Assembly (NCBI GenBank): GCA_029204225.1
Contig: CM055098.1
Coordinates: forward strand, 24,553,367-24,617,366
Length of the DNA: 64,000 nucleotides
Source of the DNA: Diphasiastrum complanatum
Taxonomy: Eukaryota > Streptophyta > Lycopodiopsida > Lycopodiales > Lycopodiaceae
Direction: 5' to 3'
A model generated the notes under the pieces. That model was not told where the DNA came from. It did not search any database and saw nothing but the letters and a program-made list of their open reading frames with translations. Both the position numbers and the translations under genes were made by a program. Positions 13,234-24,976 of the stretch are shown piece by piece; the stretch's first letter is position 1, and each line of letters starts with the position of its first letter.

Positions 13234-13650
13234 ATGAGAAGAGTTGAGTATCAACTCCTGCCATCACTCGACGATGTGTGCCAATTACGATACCACTTCT
13301 ACACCCCAGAATTTCATCATAACCTACTTCTCGGTGATAGTTTGATTAGGGTTCAGCACTGTGGAGAACATAGTTATCTAGAGGTATACGAGCTTGTGAT
13401 TGACGGGTATTGGCATCTGACAGATGCTACCTCCACTCGATATGCAGAAATAACACAATCTCTTACACAAACCCCAATCTTTGAACCACCAGTACACTCA
13501 TCTGTAGCATCTAACAGTGACAACAGAAATTTAGTGAATGATCCTAGACGAGCATGGTTTCAACACCCTGATGTGGTTCTAGGAACTCCCAATGAAAGTC
13601 TTGTTAATGATTCTGTTACTAGCCCCCATATGCAAGTAAGGACGATCTAG
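13234..13650 (+). CDS. Unrecognised 138-codon open frame
   Basis: The frame encodes MRRVEYQLLPSLDDVCQL..., with a mixed, protein-like composition in the first 80 residues (LRYHFYTPEFHHNLLLGDSL, then VYELVIDGYWHLTD) and a Ser/Asn/Pro-rich tail. There is no signal peptide, membrane segment or family motif that I know. It lies 0.8 kb downstream of the gypsy protease in the same orientation, so a decayed transposon module is possible. The frame could also be chance. Confidence 0.2.
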   Translation: MRRVEYQLLPSLDDVCQLRYHFYTPEFHHNLLLGDSLIRVQHCGEHSYLEVYELVIDGYWHLTDATSTRYAEITQSLTQTPIFEPPVHSSVASNSDNRNLVNDPRRAWFQHPDVVLGTPNESLVNDSVTSPHMQVRTI

Positions 13651-15480
13651 AAATCAGAGTCTGTACCTAGAAACCAAGTGAAGATAGCAGCCTCTCCCTG
13701 CAATTATACTTGAAACTCTCATTGATTGAGGAGTACGGGGTGACTAGGACGACCCCTAGGATTGGAAGCGGTAATTGACTCTAGTCATTCGCGTAAGGGC
13801 AATGTGGGCCCTTTCCCTCGCTGGGGCTTCTGGCGGGACCAATCCCCTGTCGGAAAAATCCCTAACATTGATTAATCTTTTTCATTCTATTTTGTTTTTA
13901 TTTGACAAGCACAAAACAAATGTCTACAATGCATCAGAAAAAGCGTTTGTTGAGTGCTTTTGAAATGATGTCAGTTGGTATTTCTCTTTACTTGACAAAT
14001 GTTGTCGACAAATGTCGAGTTGCACGACATTGTCGTAAGAGAAATGCCTCTAATGTTGTGTCCTTCTCGGCCGTGACCAGAAAGCTTCGATTTACAAACG
14101 TCTTATCATTGTCCATTGTAAACGGGCGTCGCACATATTCTTTTACTTTGTCTTCAAATTACAATGATAATACCATCCAAATGAAAGATAGTTTATAAGT
14201 TAACAAGTTTAAAATTAGATAACATAAAAAAGACAAATATATCATACAATTTAATATTTGATGTAAAGAATGTTAATTAAACATCCCATTATTTTAAATT
14301 GTGGGCATTGTTTTTGTAAAAATTTCAGATTTTAGTTAATTTTTAATTGTTTTTATATTTTAATGTTGTTTCAAAATATAATAAAATTTTTATACCTTCC
14401 CACATTGAATATCTTCTTAGATATTGGAGTATTTAAAGCCTTGGGTATTTGCCCAGTATCCAAGTCAATCTAGAGTTTAGAAATATTTATAATGCAATCA
14501 CATCCACTTCTAGAAAAGCGATCATTCACTAGAAATCGTATGCTTTAATCTAGCACCTATGCTCTCACAAGAACATACATAAGCATAATGGAGTTGTACT
14601 TAAAGGTGTGATATCTTATAGTTAGACAAGCAACCTCTGTAACCTATATCTATGAAATTTGGTTAATATTTTATTGAAAAACTACATACAAAATTCAAAA
14701 TCATGTAAGAGCAAAGGGTGTTTTCACATTCGCTTGTTTGGCAAGTGCAACAACAATGGCACTTGAGCTTTGGATCTTGGAGTTGTAAGGTGAGATTCCC
14801 ATTTCCCACTTAGGCATAAGAACCCCATTTTAAACTCAAGCATCGATCTCCTTTTACTTTGTCGACAAGTGAATGTCTCAATGTTTGGTCTCCTGTTTGA
14901 ATGATTGACTCACTGTATTCAAAATCATAGCTTGTAATTGGTCCATTTAAGTGAAGTGATTATTACCCACTCGACCCCGAACGAAAGGAACAATGTCATA
15001 GACTTTAAAACAAGGGTGAGTTGCTTTATGCGGCAAATGAGTTTTGTCACCTCATGTGTGCGAGAGACCCTTAGTTAGAAGGGCAGAGTGAGGTGTGAAA
15101 TGGCCCTAAAATACCCCATTGCCAATTTCAAGAATTGGCCTTAACAAATGAAAGAGGTTTTTGGTTTTTTCTTGACTTTTATGGGAGGCTTTTGCATTCT
15201 GCATCATGCAAGACACGGCAAAATACAAAACATAGCGCGGATGGATGGATGATGCACGAAAGTGCTGGGGCCATCTGTTGAGCCTTTCGTTTTTTGCTAG
15301 TAATAAACACTTGCCTTCACTCTTTACTAATTAGGCAAGGTGAGATGGATTTTCTTTGTCAGAGGAGGCAATTTTCTTTGCGATGAGATGGAAGTTATGG
15401 TTTATCAGATGATCTTAACCTATTTTTGACGTTTTTGCAAGATGCGGTTTGTGTTTAGAACTTCACAAGTTGCTGTACTG
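13651..15480. other. Intergenic sequence
   Basis: No supported gene. The sequence is AT-rich from 14200 to 14720. Short frames at 13775-14198 lack any motif. Confidence 0.5.
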
Positions 15481-15482
15481 CC

Positions 15483-15490
15483 ATATAAAG
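15483..15490 (+). promoter_or_regulatory. Possible TATA box
   Basis: ATATAAAG lies about 160 bp upstream of the chosen start codon of the PP2-A10-like gene, a reasonable distance for a short 5' UTR. It is supported by position only. Confidence 0.25.
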
Positions 15491-15647
15491 TAGATAGATT
15501 AGATGGAGGCTCTTGCGCACTATTTTGTGATTGCATACCTACTCTAAATCCGCATCACATCAGCTATGGTGGTTGTTTGGGATCTGTTATCGGTTCGGCA
15601 CAACGATATGTAAAAAGCCTAAAGTGAGAAGGATCAAGAGTTTTGGT

Positions 15648-17591
15648 ATGTCACTCCAGGCATGGCACAGGCGTGGGAACGTTCTTCTTGTATGTGGAGC
15701 GATTGTTGTAGGAGGTTATGTTTCTTACAGTGTCTACAGATCTCAATATGTTTCCAGGAAAACGAAACAAATTTCTGATTTCTTGAAAAGTTTGTCATAT
15801 CTCTTTGAGGTTTTGGCAGAAGGTGCTGATTCTGCAGCACTTGTTTATGGAGATTTGAAAGCTTTCCTGCATTCTGAGGAAGATGAACTTCCTCGCAGTT
15901 TGAAACAAGCCTTGAAAATTATGGGGTGTCGAGAATTTCAAGAAGGCATCATATCGTTATCACAGAGTGTGATACCTGTTATGGTGGGGAGCCTACAGGC
16001 TTGTAAGAGAGAGGCAAGTATTTATAAGATTCCTACAAGAAAAGAACGAGTAACGGATAGAGTTCTTTATATTGAAAAAGCAACAAACAATGGAAATTCC
16101 AGTTTAGAGAACACGGGTCAGCACAATAAGCCTGACGGTGTTGATCTTCATGACCTTATCCCTAGCGAGGAATTGCAATCTGAAAACTCATATTTTAGTC
16201 AGAAGAGATTTAGTTTTAAAGCACGCTCATTTAAAAGAAAATTATCAGATTATGGAACGGAGAGGTACGGCCGGTCGTTTGCAGGCAATAGGGCCGTTCA
16301 GAGAGGTCTACTTGAAAGATTGATCGATAAGTTTTCTAGCGAGCCTGGAATGGGCTTTGCATCTGCAGTGGTAGGTTGTGTTGCTCGGAATATTGTTTTA
16401 TCAGGTTATGAAGTAATGCAAAGGTCGAAGAAAGCCGACCACGAGAGGGACTTTACCACTGAAGGATCAGAATGGGAGCTTAGGGCTCTTGCTCCAGATG
16501 TTTGTGAAGTCCAGCAGCAGTGTGAAGGAAAGCAATATGTTTCCCAGGGGAGGAATGGCTTCAAAGGTAAAACAGCTTCCGACAAGCATTTGCCGAAGGA
16601 AAATTCCGGCAGTGGTTTAACGAGATTGGAAAGTTTGCTGGATTTTGCCTCCGACAGCAGAGGCAAATCCTTGATTGCAAAATGTATAAAGGTATTTGTT
16701 GCAACAGCGGTGTCCGTTTATCTAGATAAGACAAAGGATGTAAATGTATATGAAGATTTTGTTGCCGGCCTCACCAAGCCATCCCATAAAGTTCCCGCAA
16801 AAGAGTTGCTTAGGTCTGTATGCAGTGGTGCCGTGGAGACGCTGGTGAGGACCTCACATGAGGTCCTTTCTAGGCAAACAGGACCTGATAGCAACCAATT
16901 AGATCTCCATCAGCATGAGCATGCAAAGCAAGACGAAAAGATTTTCTCAGAGGATCCAAGAAAAGATGCCCTTGAAGTGGTGGAAACCAGTGTGGGCACC
17001 AAGGAAGGTGATTCAATGAGACGTTATAAGAGCACCACGTTGGTTCACGAGAAAGATGACTCCAGTACTAAAAGTATCACTTTGCCAAGTGAAGTTTGTG
17101 ATAGTATGCTGATTTCTGAAAACACCTTGAGGAGAACTCTTTCAGCTCGCGATAGTTCACACTTCAGGATAAATGAAGATGGTAAAGAAAAATTGCTTGG
17201 CCCCCAACCCCATCAACACCCAAGAACGACAGTGACTAAGCAGCGTCAAGGTTCAAATGGTGGGCCCATTAACCTGATAGATGGGTTGTCAAAGGCCCTG
17301 GCTGTTCCAAGTAATCGAAAGCTTGTAATAGATGTGGCAGGAGCCATCGCTTCAGAAGCAGTGAGGTCTTTCTTTGACGTGATATTGAGTATTTTCAAGC
17401 CTGTTTTTGGAGGCGAGGCTGGAAGGCAAGAACACGCAAGAATATTAAGTTTCCAAGAAGTATCTTATCTAGGTTTAGACAAGGTTAGGCACATCACCAA
17501 GATTCTAATAGCAAACTCTCTTGTACTTTCGACATTGTGGCTAGCAGTTATCATGCATATCTTCACTACCGGTTTCCTGGAGCCCGTTTGA
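15648..17591 (+). CDS. Protein PHLOEM PROTEIN 2-LIKE A10-like, single exon
   Basis: From the ATG at 15648 the frame encodes 647 residues without interruption. I chose this ATG because the hydrophobic segment characteristic of the family follows at once (NVLLVCGAIVVGGYVSYSVY, about residues 10-29). The in-frame ATG at 15531 would add 39 low-complexity residues. The next block (SDFLKSLSYLFEVLAEGADSAALVYGDLKAFL, then EDELPRSLKQALKI) resembles the conserved N-terminal part of plant PP2-A10-like proteins as I remember them. The middle (about residues 160-540) is charged, Ser/Lys-rich and probably disordered, with conserved-looking islands (GMGFASAVVGCVARNIVLSG; GKSLIAKCIKVFVATAVSVYLD). A second hydrophobic segment lies near the C-terminus (LIANSLVLSTLWLAVIMHIF), suggesting a membrane protein anchored at both ends. 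The biochemical role is not established, and despite the name I see no Nictaba-type lectin domain. It is longer than the Arabidopsis protein as I recall it. It is the only clearly intact gene in the window. Confidence 0.75.
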   Translation: MSLQAWHRRGNVLLVCGAIVVGGYVSYSVYRSQYVSRKTKQISDFLKSLSYLFEVLAEGADSAALVYGDLKAFLHSEEDELPRSLKQALKIMGCREFQEGIISLSQSVIPVMVGSLQACKREASIYKIPTRKERVTDRVLYIEKATNNGNSSLENTGQHNKPDGVDLHDLIPSEELQSENSYFSQKRFSFKARSFKRKLSDYGTERYGRSFAGNRAVQRGLLERLIDKFSSEPGMGFASAVVGCVARNIVLSGYEVMQRSKKADHERDFTTEGSEWELRALAPDVCEVQQQCEGKQYVSQGRNGFKGKTASDKHLPKENSGSGLTRLESLLDFASDSRGKSLIAKCIKVFVATAVSVYLDKTKDVNVYEDFVAGLTKPSHKVPAKELLRSVCSGAVETLVRTSHEVLSRQTGPDSNQLDLHQHEHAKQDEKIFSEDPRKDALEVVETSVGTKEGDSMRRYKSTTLVHEKDDSSTKSITLPSEVCDSMLISENTLRRTLSARDSSHFRINEDGKEKLLGPQPHQHPRTTVTKQRQGSNGGPINLIDGLSKALAVPSNRKLVIDVAGAIASEAVRSFFDVILSIFKPVFGGEAGRQEHARILSFQEVSYLGLDKVRHITKILIANSLVLSTLWLAVIMHIFTTGFLEPV

Positions 17592-19309
17592 TTTTGAGCC
17601 TGGAGGAGTCAATTGCTTTGAAAAAGTATGTTTGACATGGCTGCCATTCCTTTGACAGTGGACGTAGGGTGTACAACTCTTATGCCCTTTGCAAGTGCTG
17701 ATTTTCAAATTCTATCTTTCTTCTGTGATCAGAAAACGTCTTTCCTGCAGATTTTTCTGCAGGGTTGGGAACTATTTGTGCTTGAGTTCCAATTCTAGCA
17801 TCCATCTTTTATTATCCGTCTTAGTTGCTCTGTTTATGAAAGTGGGCTTGTATACTGATCGAATTACGTAACACAGTGCTTTTGCGCCTTGTGCAAGTAA
17901 TTATTTCTCTATTTGGATCTTACTCCTGTGATTAGAACCTCTCGTCTGTGAATCCTTTGTACAACAATGGAGGAACCATGTGTAATTAAATTCGAAGGCT
18001 AACAACCTCCATCTTCTATCATCCCTGTGTATGCATATATGTCTTGGTTGCAATTTTGATGCTTTGTTGATTAAGATAAGCTTGTGATGCTCATTAAATC
18101 AGGTGGATATTCAAGAATAAGGACATGAAGGTGTGACAAGGCAACCAAACCCAGATGAAGCATGTCACAATTATTGGCTTTGCCACTTCCGTTTGATGTA
18201 CGCGCAGTTGTGCATTAGTCTCTTTAGATTATTAGCAACAGTAGAATCTGCTCTGTCAGAGGATTACTTAACACAATTAAGTTCCAAAACCAACCAAACT
18301 CACAAAAACAATGTGATTTAGATCGTAAATCAAATCACATCCTTCAGTGACCGATGATCAATTTTTCAAGACAGTATTACAGCATTAAATTGTAGCTTTT
18401 GGAGTTTCTACATTCGAAAAGCATGTTCACGCATTTCCTAGTGATGGCTGATCTGCTCAAAATAGAACAAGCTCATGACAGAAGTTCCTAACTAATAATG
18501 TGCCCTACCTCTTGATGACATATGGACCAACTTGACAACGAGTAGTATTAAGTCTGTGGGTGTTGGAATAGATCTCTTAATGTAAATAATAAGATCCTAG
18601 TTACACATCCATTTTACTAGCCAATTATTTGACACCAAAAATTGAGCTAATTTAAAGACATCTGAAAAACAATTCAATCAATATCTTGACACGAAATTTT
18701 GATTATGGTAGTTAAATTATGATAAAATAGTACTAGTTGAATGGTGATTGTCTTTCAAGTGGACTATCAATCAATAGGCCCTAGAATTTGCCATTAAAGA
18801 AAATTATAATTTTTGGCCTTGCCTTGAAAAGGCAACACTATGGAAAGAAGTCTATGTTAAAGGATACGTTGCGATTTAAACTTCTAAGGCATGAACCTTG
18901 GTTGAGAGCTAAACTAACATGCATCTATTCCCATTAAAAAATTCTTACGAAGGCATGCAAACAATGCATGGCTTGTTGATGATTGCACTTCAGTGATCAG
19001 TACTTGAGAGTATGAGTTTGAATCTACTTAATTTACTAGAGTCGTCCTATAGTAGATAGCCATCGTTGTAAATAGTAAATCTATGTACAAGTAGGTGGAC
19101 TGTCAACATTGTCCTTATGATTGCGACGTGGGTTGGAATCGATTGACAGTACATGAATTCGTGTATCAAACTGATTTGATTTAGCCCCCGAGCCATCCCA
19201 TGTGAATGCTTGAGGAGAAGAGAGCAACTGGTAACCTGAACCTAAGTTGTTGACGGGAGAATCCCTACCCCAATATATAGAGCCCGTTGCTTATCTCGAA
19301 TGGTGCATT
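17592..19309. other. Gene 3' flank and intergenic DNA
   Basis: No coding motif. The first few hundred bases probably include the 3' UTR of the PP2-A10-like gene, but I see no clear AATAAA signal near its stop. Short frames at 17689 and 18133 have no support. Confidence 0.45.
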
Positions 19310-19880
19310 TCCATTAGATCTGTTCACTTGGTTGTTATGTGCGAACTCAAGGATATCCAAGTAGCTGACCCAATCAGATTGGTCCCAAGCGACATAATTT
19401 CGTAGATATTTCAATTTGCCGATTAACTCGCTCTGTTTGTCCATCTGTCTGAGGGTGATAAGAAGTGCTGAAATTCAATCCGGTTCCTTACACCACGTGA
19501 AATAAACATGTCCAAGAGTTTCCCACGAACTTGGTGTCTCGATATGAAATAATCGTTCTAGGCAGGCCATGGTATTTGAAGACATATTTGAAAAATAACT
19601 TGCCACTTCTTCGGTTGTCACTGAACTTTTAGTTGGTACAAGATGAGCTTGTTTTGAAAATCAATCAACCACCACGTAAATTGAATCAAAACCTTGACGA
19701 CGTGGTAGTTGTACATTAAAATCCATGCTCTTCCCAAGGGTATGCTTGTACTGGTAATGGCTGGAGTAGTCCCTTTGGGGCTAGCGGTTCCACCTTTACT
19801 TGTTGACATGTAGAACATGTTTGTACGTATGATTCAGTATATGCCCACATATCTTGCCAATAGAAGCGACAAGACATGTT
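19310..19880 (-). pseudogene. Ty3/gypsy integrase remnant
   Basis: Translating the minus strand gives RFYWQDMWAYTESYVQTC followed by STCQQ, the zinc-binding end of a gypsy integrase. It continues through LAPKGLLQPLPVQ and YPWEEHGFD, where the first catalytic Asp region is, then a shifted frame with GFDSIYVVVD, an in-frame stop, and FSKQAHLVP. Further frame changes lead to a piece corresponding to the end of the core ([20 protein letters not shown], then EFAHN-like words) near 19330. At least three disruptions are visible. No LTR is seen nearby. Confidence 0.85.
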
Positions 19881-20856
19881 TAGTTATTTTGAGACTTGTG
19901 CAGTATTTTGAGACTTGATTGAGTGATACGAGAGTATGAACTTCGTCCATCAATGTTATGTATCTTAGTTTATTTTCATGCTTTGTTAGAATTAAATTTC
20001 TTCTTATTTGTGAATCTTGGTTTATGTTGCCTTGATAGTGTTCTTGATGTTATTATTCATTCATTGGATTGATTATAATTTTTAACCATAGTTGCTTTAG
20101 GCTATTCTTCTTTTCTGTACTCTTTGCCTACAGTTTTTTTTATGATCGTTTATCTTCTCTTTTTGATCTTTATTCTAAGACTCGTGCAATCTTTTGAGGG
20201 ATTGACTTGATTGAGTGGTAAGAGAGTATGAACGTTGTTAATGGACAATAGAATTTTTGATTTGTGAATCTTACTTCATGATATGTAACTTATTATTCAT
20301 TCATTGGATGATTATATGTTTAAACAGAATATTCCTCTTCTCTACTTTTGATCTTTATTTTTGCACATTAAAATTAATAATAGCCTAACAAATAATAATA
20401 TATTACACATTATCTATTATAATTAAAATAATAATGTTCAGGACCCTGTTTTTTGAAATTTTCCTTCATACCCCACGGGCAGCCCTGACTCTACCCAACA
20501 AAATCCCCATTTTTCAAACTTTTAATCCTCTCCTTTGCCCACCGCCCAAAACCCTACCCTGCCCCGCCCAAAATGCATGCCCGCTCGCAAATTTGCGGGC
20601 TCACATCGTTAGTTATAATATATAATAACATATTAAATATTAATATGATATATAATAATGTAATATCTAATAATATAATAATTAACTATTTTTTCCAAAG
20701 GAATAACTAACCGGAATTTCAAATTTAAATTATCTATTGCAATTTTGTGAATCGAATTGTTGAAGCTACATGAAATTTCAAATTGCAATGCTATTATTTA
20801 TCAATCAAATAGTACATTCTATATAAATCTTGAAATTTTTTTCTTCATTGTCTATG
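19881..20856. other. AT-rich spacer with a partial direct duplication
   Basis: No gene. The words GAGACTTGATTGAGTGATACGAGAGTATGAAC (19908-19939) and a similar string near 20204-20235 are followed by comparable text including ATTATTCATTCATTGGAT, suggesting an old direct repeat of about 300 bp. Confidence 0.45.
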
Positions 20857-23050
20857 TCACCCACTAATGCCAAGTTTGCTTGTGCACTTTCGATTACTTT
20901 GGAAGGAATTTTCAGTCTTTAACAAATCTGGATGTCGACGTGGCCTCCAACTCCATACTATTACTGATATTGGCTCCCAATGTTGTGGATCATAAAAATT
21001 GCTTCTCCATTGCTTTGTCCAACAATCCTTGTATCTTTCTACAATAGAAATATTACCTCTAACTATTGGAGCCCAATATTGGACTAATACTTTCATATAG
21101 TTTGGTGAATCTTTGTCTTGATCAACATCAGAAAGTGTATCAGCTAACCAAATTGGATGGACATTCTTCATTCGGTCGCACTAGCACAAATTGGTCTTTT
21201 TGTACATCCATGTGAGGCTTGAAAGAAACTTTTGGCTTCCCTTTGGCTGGTTCGCAGTACTGTTCATCATCATCATCTTCTGCTTCCACACCATGTCGAT
21301 CTTGCCTATCATCATGCATCCAATTAGTTTTTGGCCAAAAACCATCCATCAATTGTGTGTTGTTTGTGACACTGACATTCTCAAGCACATTTGTAATGTC
21401 ATCCCAATATTTAATAATAGGGGAAATGAAATTTTTGAATGATGGGTTGACATTTTTACTCTCTATAGACCTTCTCCAAAAACCAAGGTACTTATTTAAA
21501 CCATCCATGATGATATTTTGAGCCTTGAGAGTCTGCAGAAGTGGTATTGCAAGTGGATCTCCTTTTGGCAGCATAGGATGACCGTCAGTTACTTGCTTCC
21601 ATAGTCGTATACCTTCTTGTGGTTTCCATGTCTTCACTGTTGGATTCATCATATATTGCATGATAGGAATGCCATCTTTAACAAAAAAACGAAACTGTAG
21701 AGGTTTCTTGTGGCCAACCAATGCATCTGTCCCATCACATATGTACCCTTCAATAAAACTTTTGAAGTTTGGTATCTCTTGCATCAAGTATGGCACCGGA
21801 GAAAAGCACAAGCTCTCAATGAAGGCATCCATCAGGTGGCAAAACGAGAACACGCAATTTGAACGAAGCCTTTCTGAAAGCCTACTGAACATTGCATCAA
21901 CATCCTCATGTGTGTGGCCAACCATTAAGAATCCAAGATGCACAATCTCAAATATGCCCCTTGCTGTGAGAAGGGAGAGAAATGCAAAACATATCGATTT
22001 TTATTTTTAGAACCACAGTTGTCAAGTTGCAAGAACAAGACTCTTGGTAGGGCATTAAAACTACCATTTTGTGCTTGATTAAGGCATTGCACATTCATTG
22101 TTGCATTATCAATTTGTAGTGGAGAAGTTCCTGGAACTTCAAGTAGAGAAGAACCCTCTACATGTGTTATTACATTACTATTTTCGACTGAAGAAAATTC
22201 TTTACACTCATGTGTACACTAACATTTCCAGTATCTTTGTTTTTGTTCTTTTGCAACTTTTGATAAATATCATATGCATCCCTTGAAAGTAGGCTACCAA
22301 AAATGGCTTGTTCTACCACTTTGGTTGATGCCAACTTCATTTGTATTGAAGTACAAATGTCACATTTTGAAAATGAGCTAGATTTGCAAAGTGACACTTG
22401 CTTAAAGACAGTTCTCCAGAGTCTACTAAGTGTAGAGTGTGAAATGCTTTTGTATCCTAAGCTTGACAATGTGATGTTGACTTCACACAAAATATCTTGT
22501 TGCTTATAAACTCCTGCCAAAACGAGTTGATTGTCCCTATCGCCCTCAAATGTTGTTCTGCTCCTATGAGGCATAATCTCTGCATTGTTGTCCACATAGT
22601 TTTGGATAATTGCTTTGGCCATATCCACGTGTTCCCATGCTCGTCGTATTATTCCTATGTTTCGATGTATTGCTTTCCTAGTCCCTTGCTCATAGGAAGC
22701 TTTGTACCTGTGAAATGAAGCCTTTGATATTCCATGTATTGTGTACCATGCTTTTTCACATATAGTTCCCCCACAAAATAACATAGTTATACCTCTTTGT
22801 TTTCCTTCCTTGTTCTGTGAGACTTGAAGCATATCATATACATATGTAACCCTGTCAGACGAGTTTTGTCCTCAATATTGTTGTCGAGCTTCTTCAATCT
22901 TTTTCCTCTCCACATGTTGGCAACAATTCTTATCACAACAATCAACAACTGAAACTGCACGAATGCTTTCAGACATCAAGAGATGTGGAATCTTTGACGA
23001 GTTTGAGTTACTCTCATTTTTTGATGTCTTTCTATGGACCATTCTATACT
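20857..23050 (-). pseudogene. DUF7869-type transposase-like gene, broken
   Basis: Read on the minus strand, the order is: a Cys cluster (DCCDKNCCQH, near 22930); FCGGTICEKAWYTIHGIS, resembling a helix-turn-helix start; FSKCDICTSIQ (near 22370), a zinc-binding-like motif; QLDNCGSKNKNRY (about 21990-22030), an acidic motif; GFLMVGHTHEDVD (near 21900), the hallmark of the DUF7869 family; and a C-terminal block HPIWLADTL...VLVQYWAP. I recall this arrangement from abundant transposon-like genes of non-flowering plants and invertebrates. Asp in LDN and Asp/Glu in HEDVD could form a DDE-like site; that is inference. Disablements are a stop near 22875, a 1-bp frameshift near 21985 just after NKNRY, and another frameshift near 21160. 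The reaction has not been shown, as far as I know. Confidence 0.6.
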
Positions 23051-23084
23051 TTCTTTCCTTGCAACTTGTGTAGATTTTGTAGTA

Positions 23085-23537
23085 TCAATTTTCATAGTTG
23101 ATAACATATCTTGTTCGTGTTAAGTAAAAAATGATGTCATCCTCCTGTTGATGGTCAATAAGCTTACTGCCATCCTCCAGTGTCACTTGTGTGATTGGCC
23201 ATTTTAGAAGTTGAATATGAATATTTTCCACTGCATTAACTTCATGAGCCACATTATCATTTTGATATATCAGGTTTCCATAAATTTTAGAGATGGTGAT
23301 ACCAACATGATCATTTCCCAGCTCCTTATAATCAATTGCCTCATGGGGGTATGCCAATAAGATGTATCCCTCAACAACAACCTGTGTGTGATCAAAAGAC
23401 CAAAGAAAAACCTTTCGATTCACCCAATCTTCACGTGTTTTGCTTGTATTTATGACAAGTTGCCCTTGATCCATATGCTTCTTACAAACACTATTTATGT
23501 CCCACAAGACAAAAGATCCAATTGTCTGCTCTAACAA
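23085..23537 (-). CDS. Possible N-terminal module of the DUF7869-type element
   Basis: This 150-codon frame lies directly upstream, in the same orientation as the transposase-like gene. It encodes a region with VFLWSFDHTQVVVEGYILLA followed by an NDHVGITISKIY and a LLKWPITQV segment. The pattern (a small beta-rich unit with a 'value of W-P' ending) reminds me of the transposase-associated DUF8039 domain of plant elements, but the match is from memory and weak. No ATG context or promoter decides its start. It may be the N-terminal part of the same broken protein, separated by an intron or decay. Confidence 0.35.
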   Translation of the reverse strand: MLEQTIGSFVLWDINSVCKKHMDQGQLVINTSKTREDWVNRKVFLWSFDHTQVVVEGYILLAYPHEAIDYKELGNDHVGITISKIYGNLIYQNDNVAHEVNAVENIHIQLLKWPITQVTLEDGSKLIDHQQEDDIIFYLTRTRYVINYEN

Positions 23538-24295
23538 TGAAGGTTACAAACTGCAGTAGGCTCATTAGAGTGGATAGATCCCTCTCCAACAACTTTACCA
23601 CCAATACTCAAGGTCACAATGTCTCTTTTTTGTAGCCCCATCATTTCTGAAATGAAGACAATACACAATTTTTAGAACAAGACAAAAAAAAAACATCTTT
23701 AAGAAATAATTAGACAAAAAATACATAAGAAATATTGAAATTGGTTATTAGAAGGTCTAGAAGAGAAAACAAGAAATATGAACTTGATCCTTTGAACTGC
23801 AATATTATGAAATTCATAACCTAGTTCATGGGCTTTGCCTATGAAAAAGTGGAATGAATTTCAAAAGACTACCCATTTTCATGAATTGTCGATTGACAAA
23901 ATGAAGTGGAGATGAATAGAATATTAAAATATAATATTAATATTTCATCTCTTATAGACAAGTTCATGAAGGTAGACGAAAGCAAGGAACATGACTCGAC
24001 ACTTGGTATGTAAGTGTTTTGTGAAGTCTTAGCAAACTATTTATGTCTATTTCACTCACTCTTGATGAAGCAAAAATAATAGCATGGACAAGGTTATAAA
24101 TAGATTAAATCCTCGACTTGGCCTACCATACACGACATAAATCCCAACAAAGGGAGTCGTAAGATAATAGAATATAAAAAATAATTTTGGAATTAAGAAG
24201 AGTGAACAAGATTGAGGTAAAAAAAAAAATTAAAACTATGCTCCCGAGAAGTCACCCATTAGTAGGCTAGTTATCTCCACTTCATTCATTCATTC
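23538..24295. other. AT-rich sequence upstream of the transposase-like gene
   Basis: No open frame of note. It includes a short tract resembling a degenerate copy of the palindrome-array unit near 24060 (GAAGCA...GCATGGACAAGGTT). Confidence 0.35.
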
Positions 24296-24976
24296 TTGAC
24301 GGACGTAGTCCGTCGACATGGAGAGAAGAAAGGACAAGGAATCATCAACATAGGTTTAGCTGCTAGTTGTCAACCTGTGCAAATGTGCCATATTGAACGT
24401 ATTTGCAAAACATTCATACTTAACTTTCAACTTAAAAACCTTATTTTAATTTTAGCTTTCAAATGACCTGTGTATATGAATGATACATGTATATGTATAT
24501 GACCTGTGTATTAATCCCAAAAAGATTAACCTTATTTTAAATACATTTTTTATGTATTATTATAAGACGGTGAGTGAAAGGCAACTAAAAATTGTACCTT
24601 GTATTCAAAAGGTAAATTAATTTTTTAATGTATTATAGAAGTCACATAAAAGTGAAAATCAGAACAAGCCTTTCAATTCCAAATGTGGGTGTGCATGTCA
24701 AATTCCAAGCCTTGCGCACAAGGTGTCAAATAACTAAAAAAGAATGCCATGCAAAAAGAAGCTAACAAGAAAATGAATAGAAAAAGAAGACATCAAGTGG
24801 GACAAGAGCTTAGTAGAGTAGTTACATGTACATCATTCATTCTTGAAATACGTTGTCCGTTAACATAGAGAGAAGAAAGGAGAAGGAATAGCACGAGATA
24901 ACCTCAAGTGGGGAAGGGGCCTCAGTAGGATAGTTATCTCTGCTTCATTCAATTTTGACAGATGTTGTCTGTCGAC
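24296..24976. repeat. Three dispersed copies of a palindromic-core repeat
   Basis: Cores at 24296-24318, 24842-24864 and 24954-24976 share the form TTGACGGAC-N3-GTCCGTC-GACA in various states of decay. Each is preceded by a TAGTTA(T/C)...TTCATTCA-like block and followed by AGAGAAGAAA(G/T)GA. The first is the best palindrome. The core matches that of the array at 27216-28560, although the flanking text differs. Confidence 0.7.

Noticed and set aside
15531-15647. Upstream ATG as the start of the PP2-A10-like protein
   Set aside because: It would add 39 residues without family likeness. The conserved hydrophobic N-terminus begins right after the ATG at 15648.
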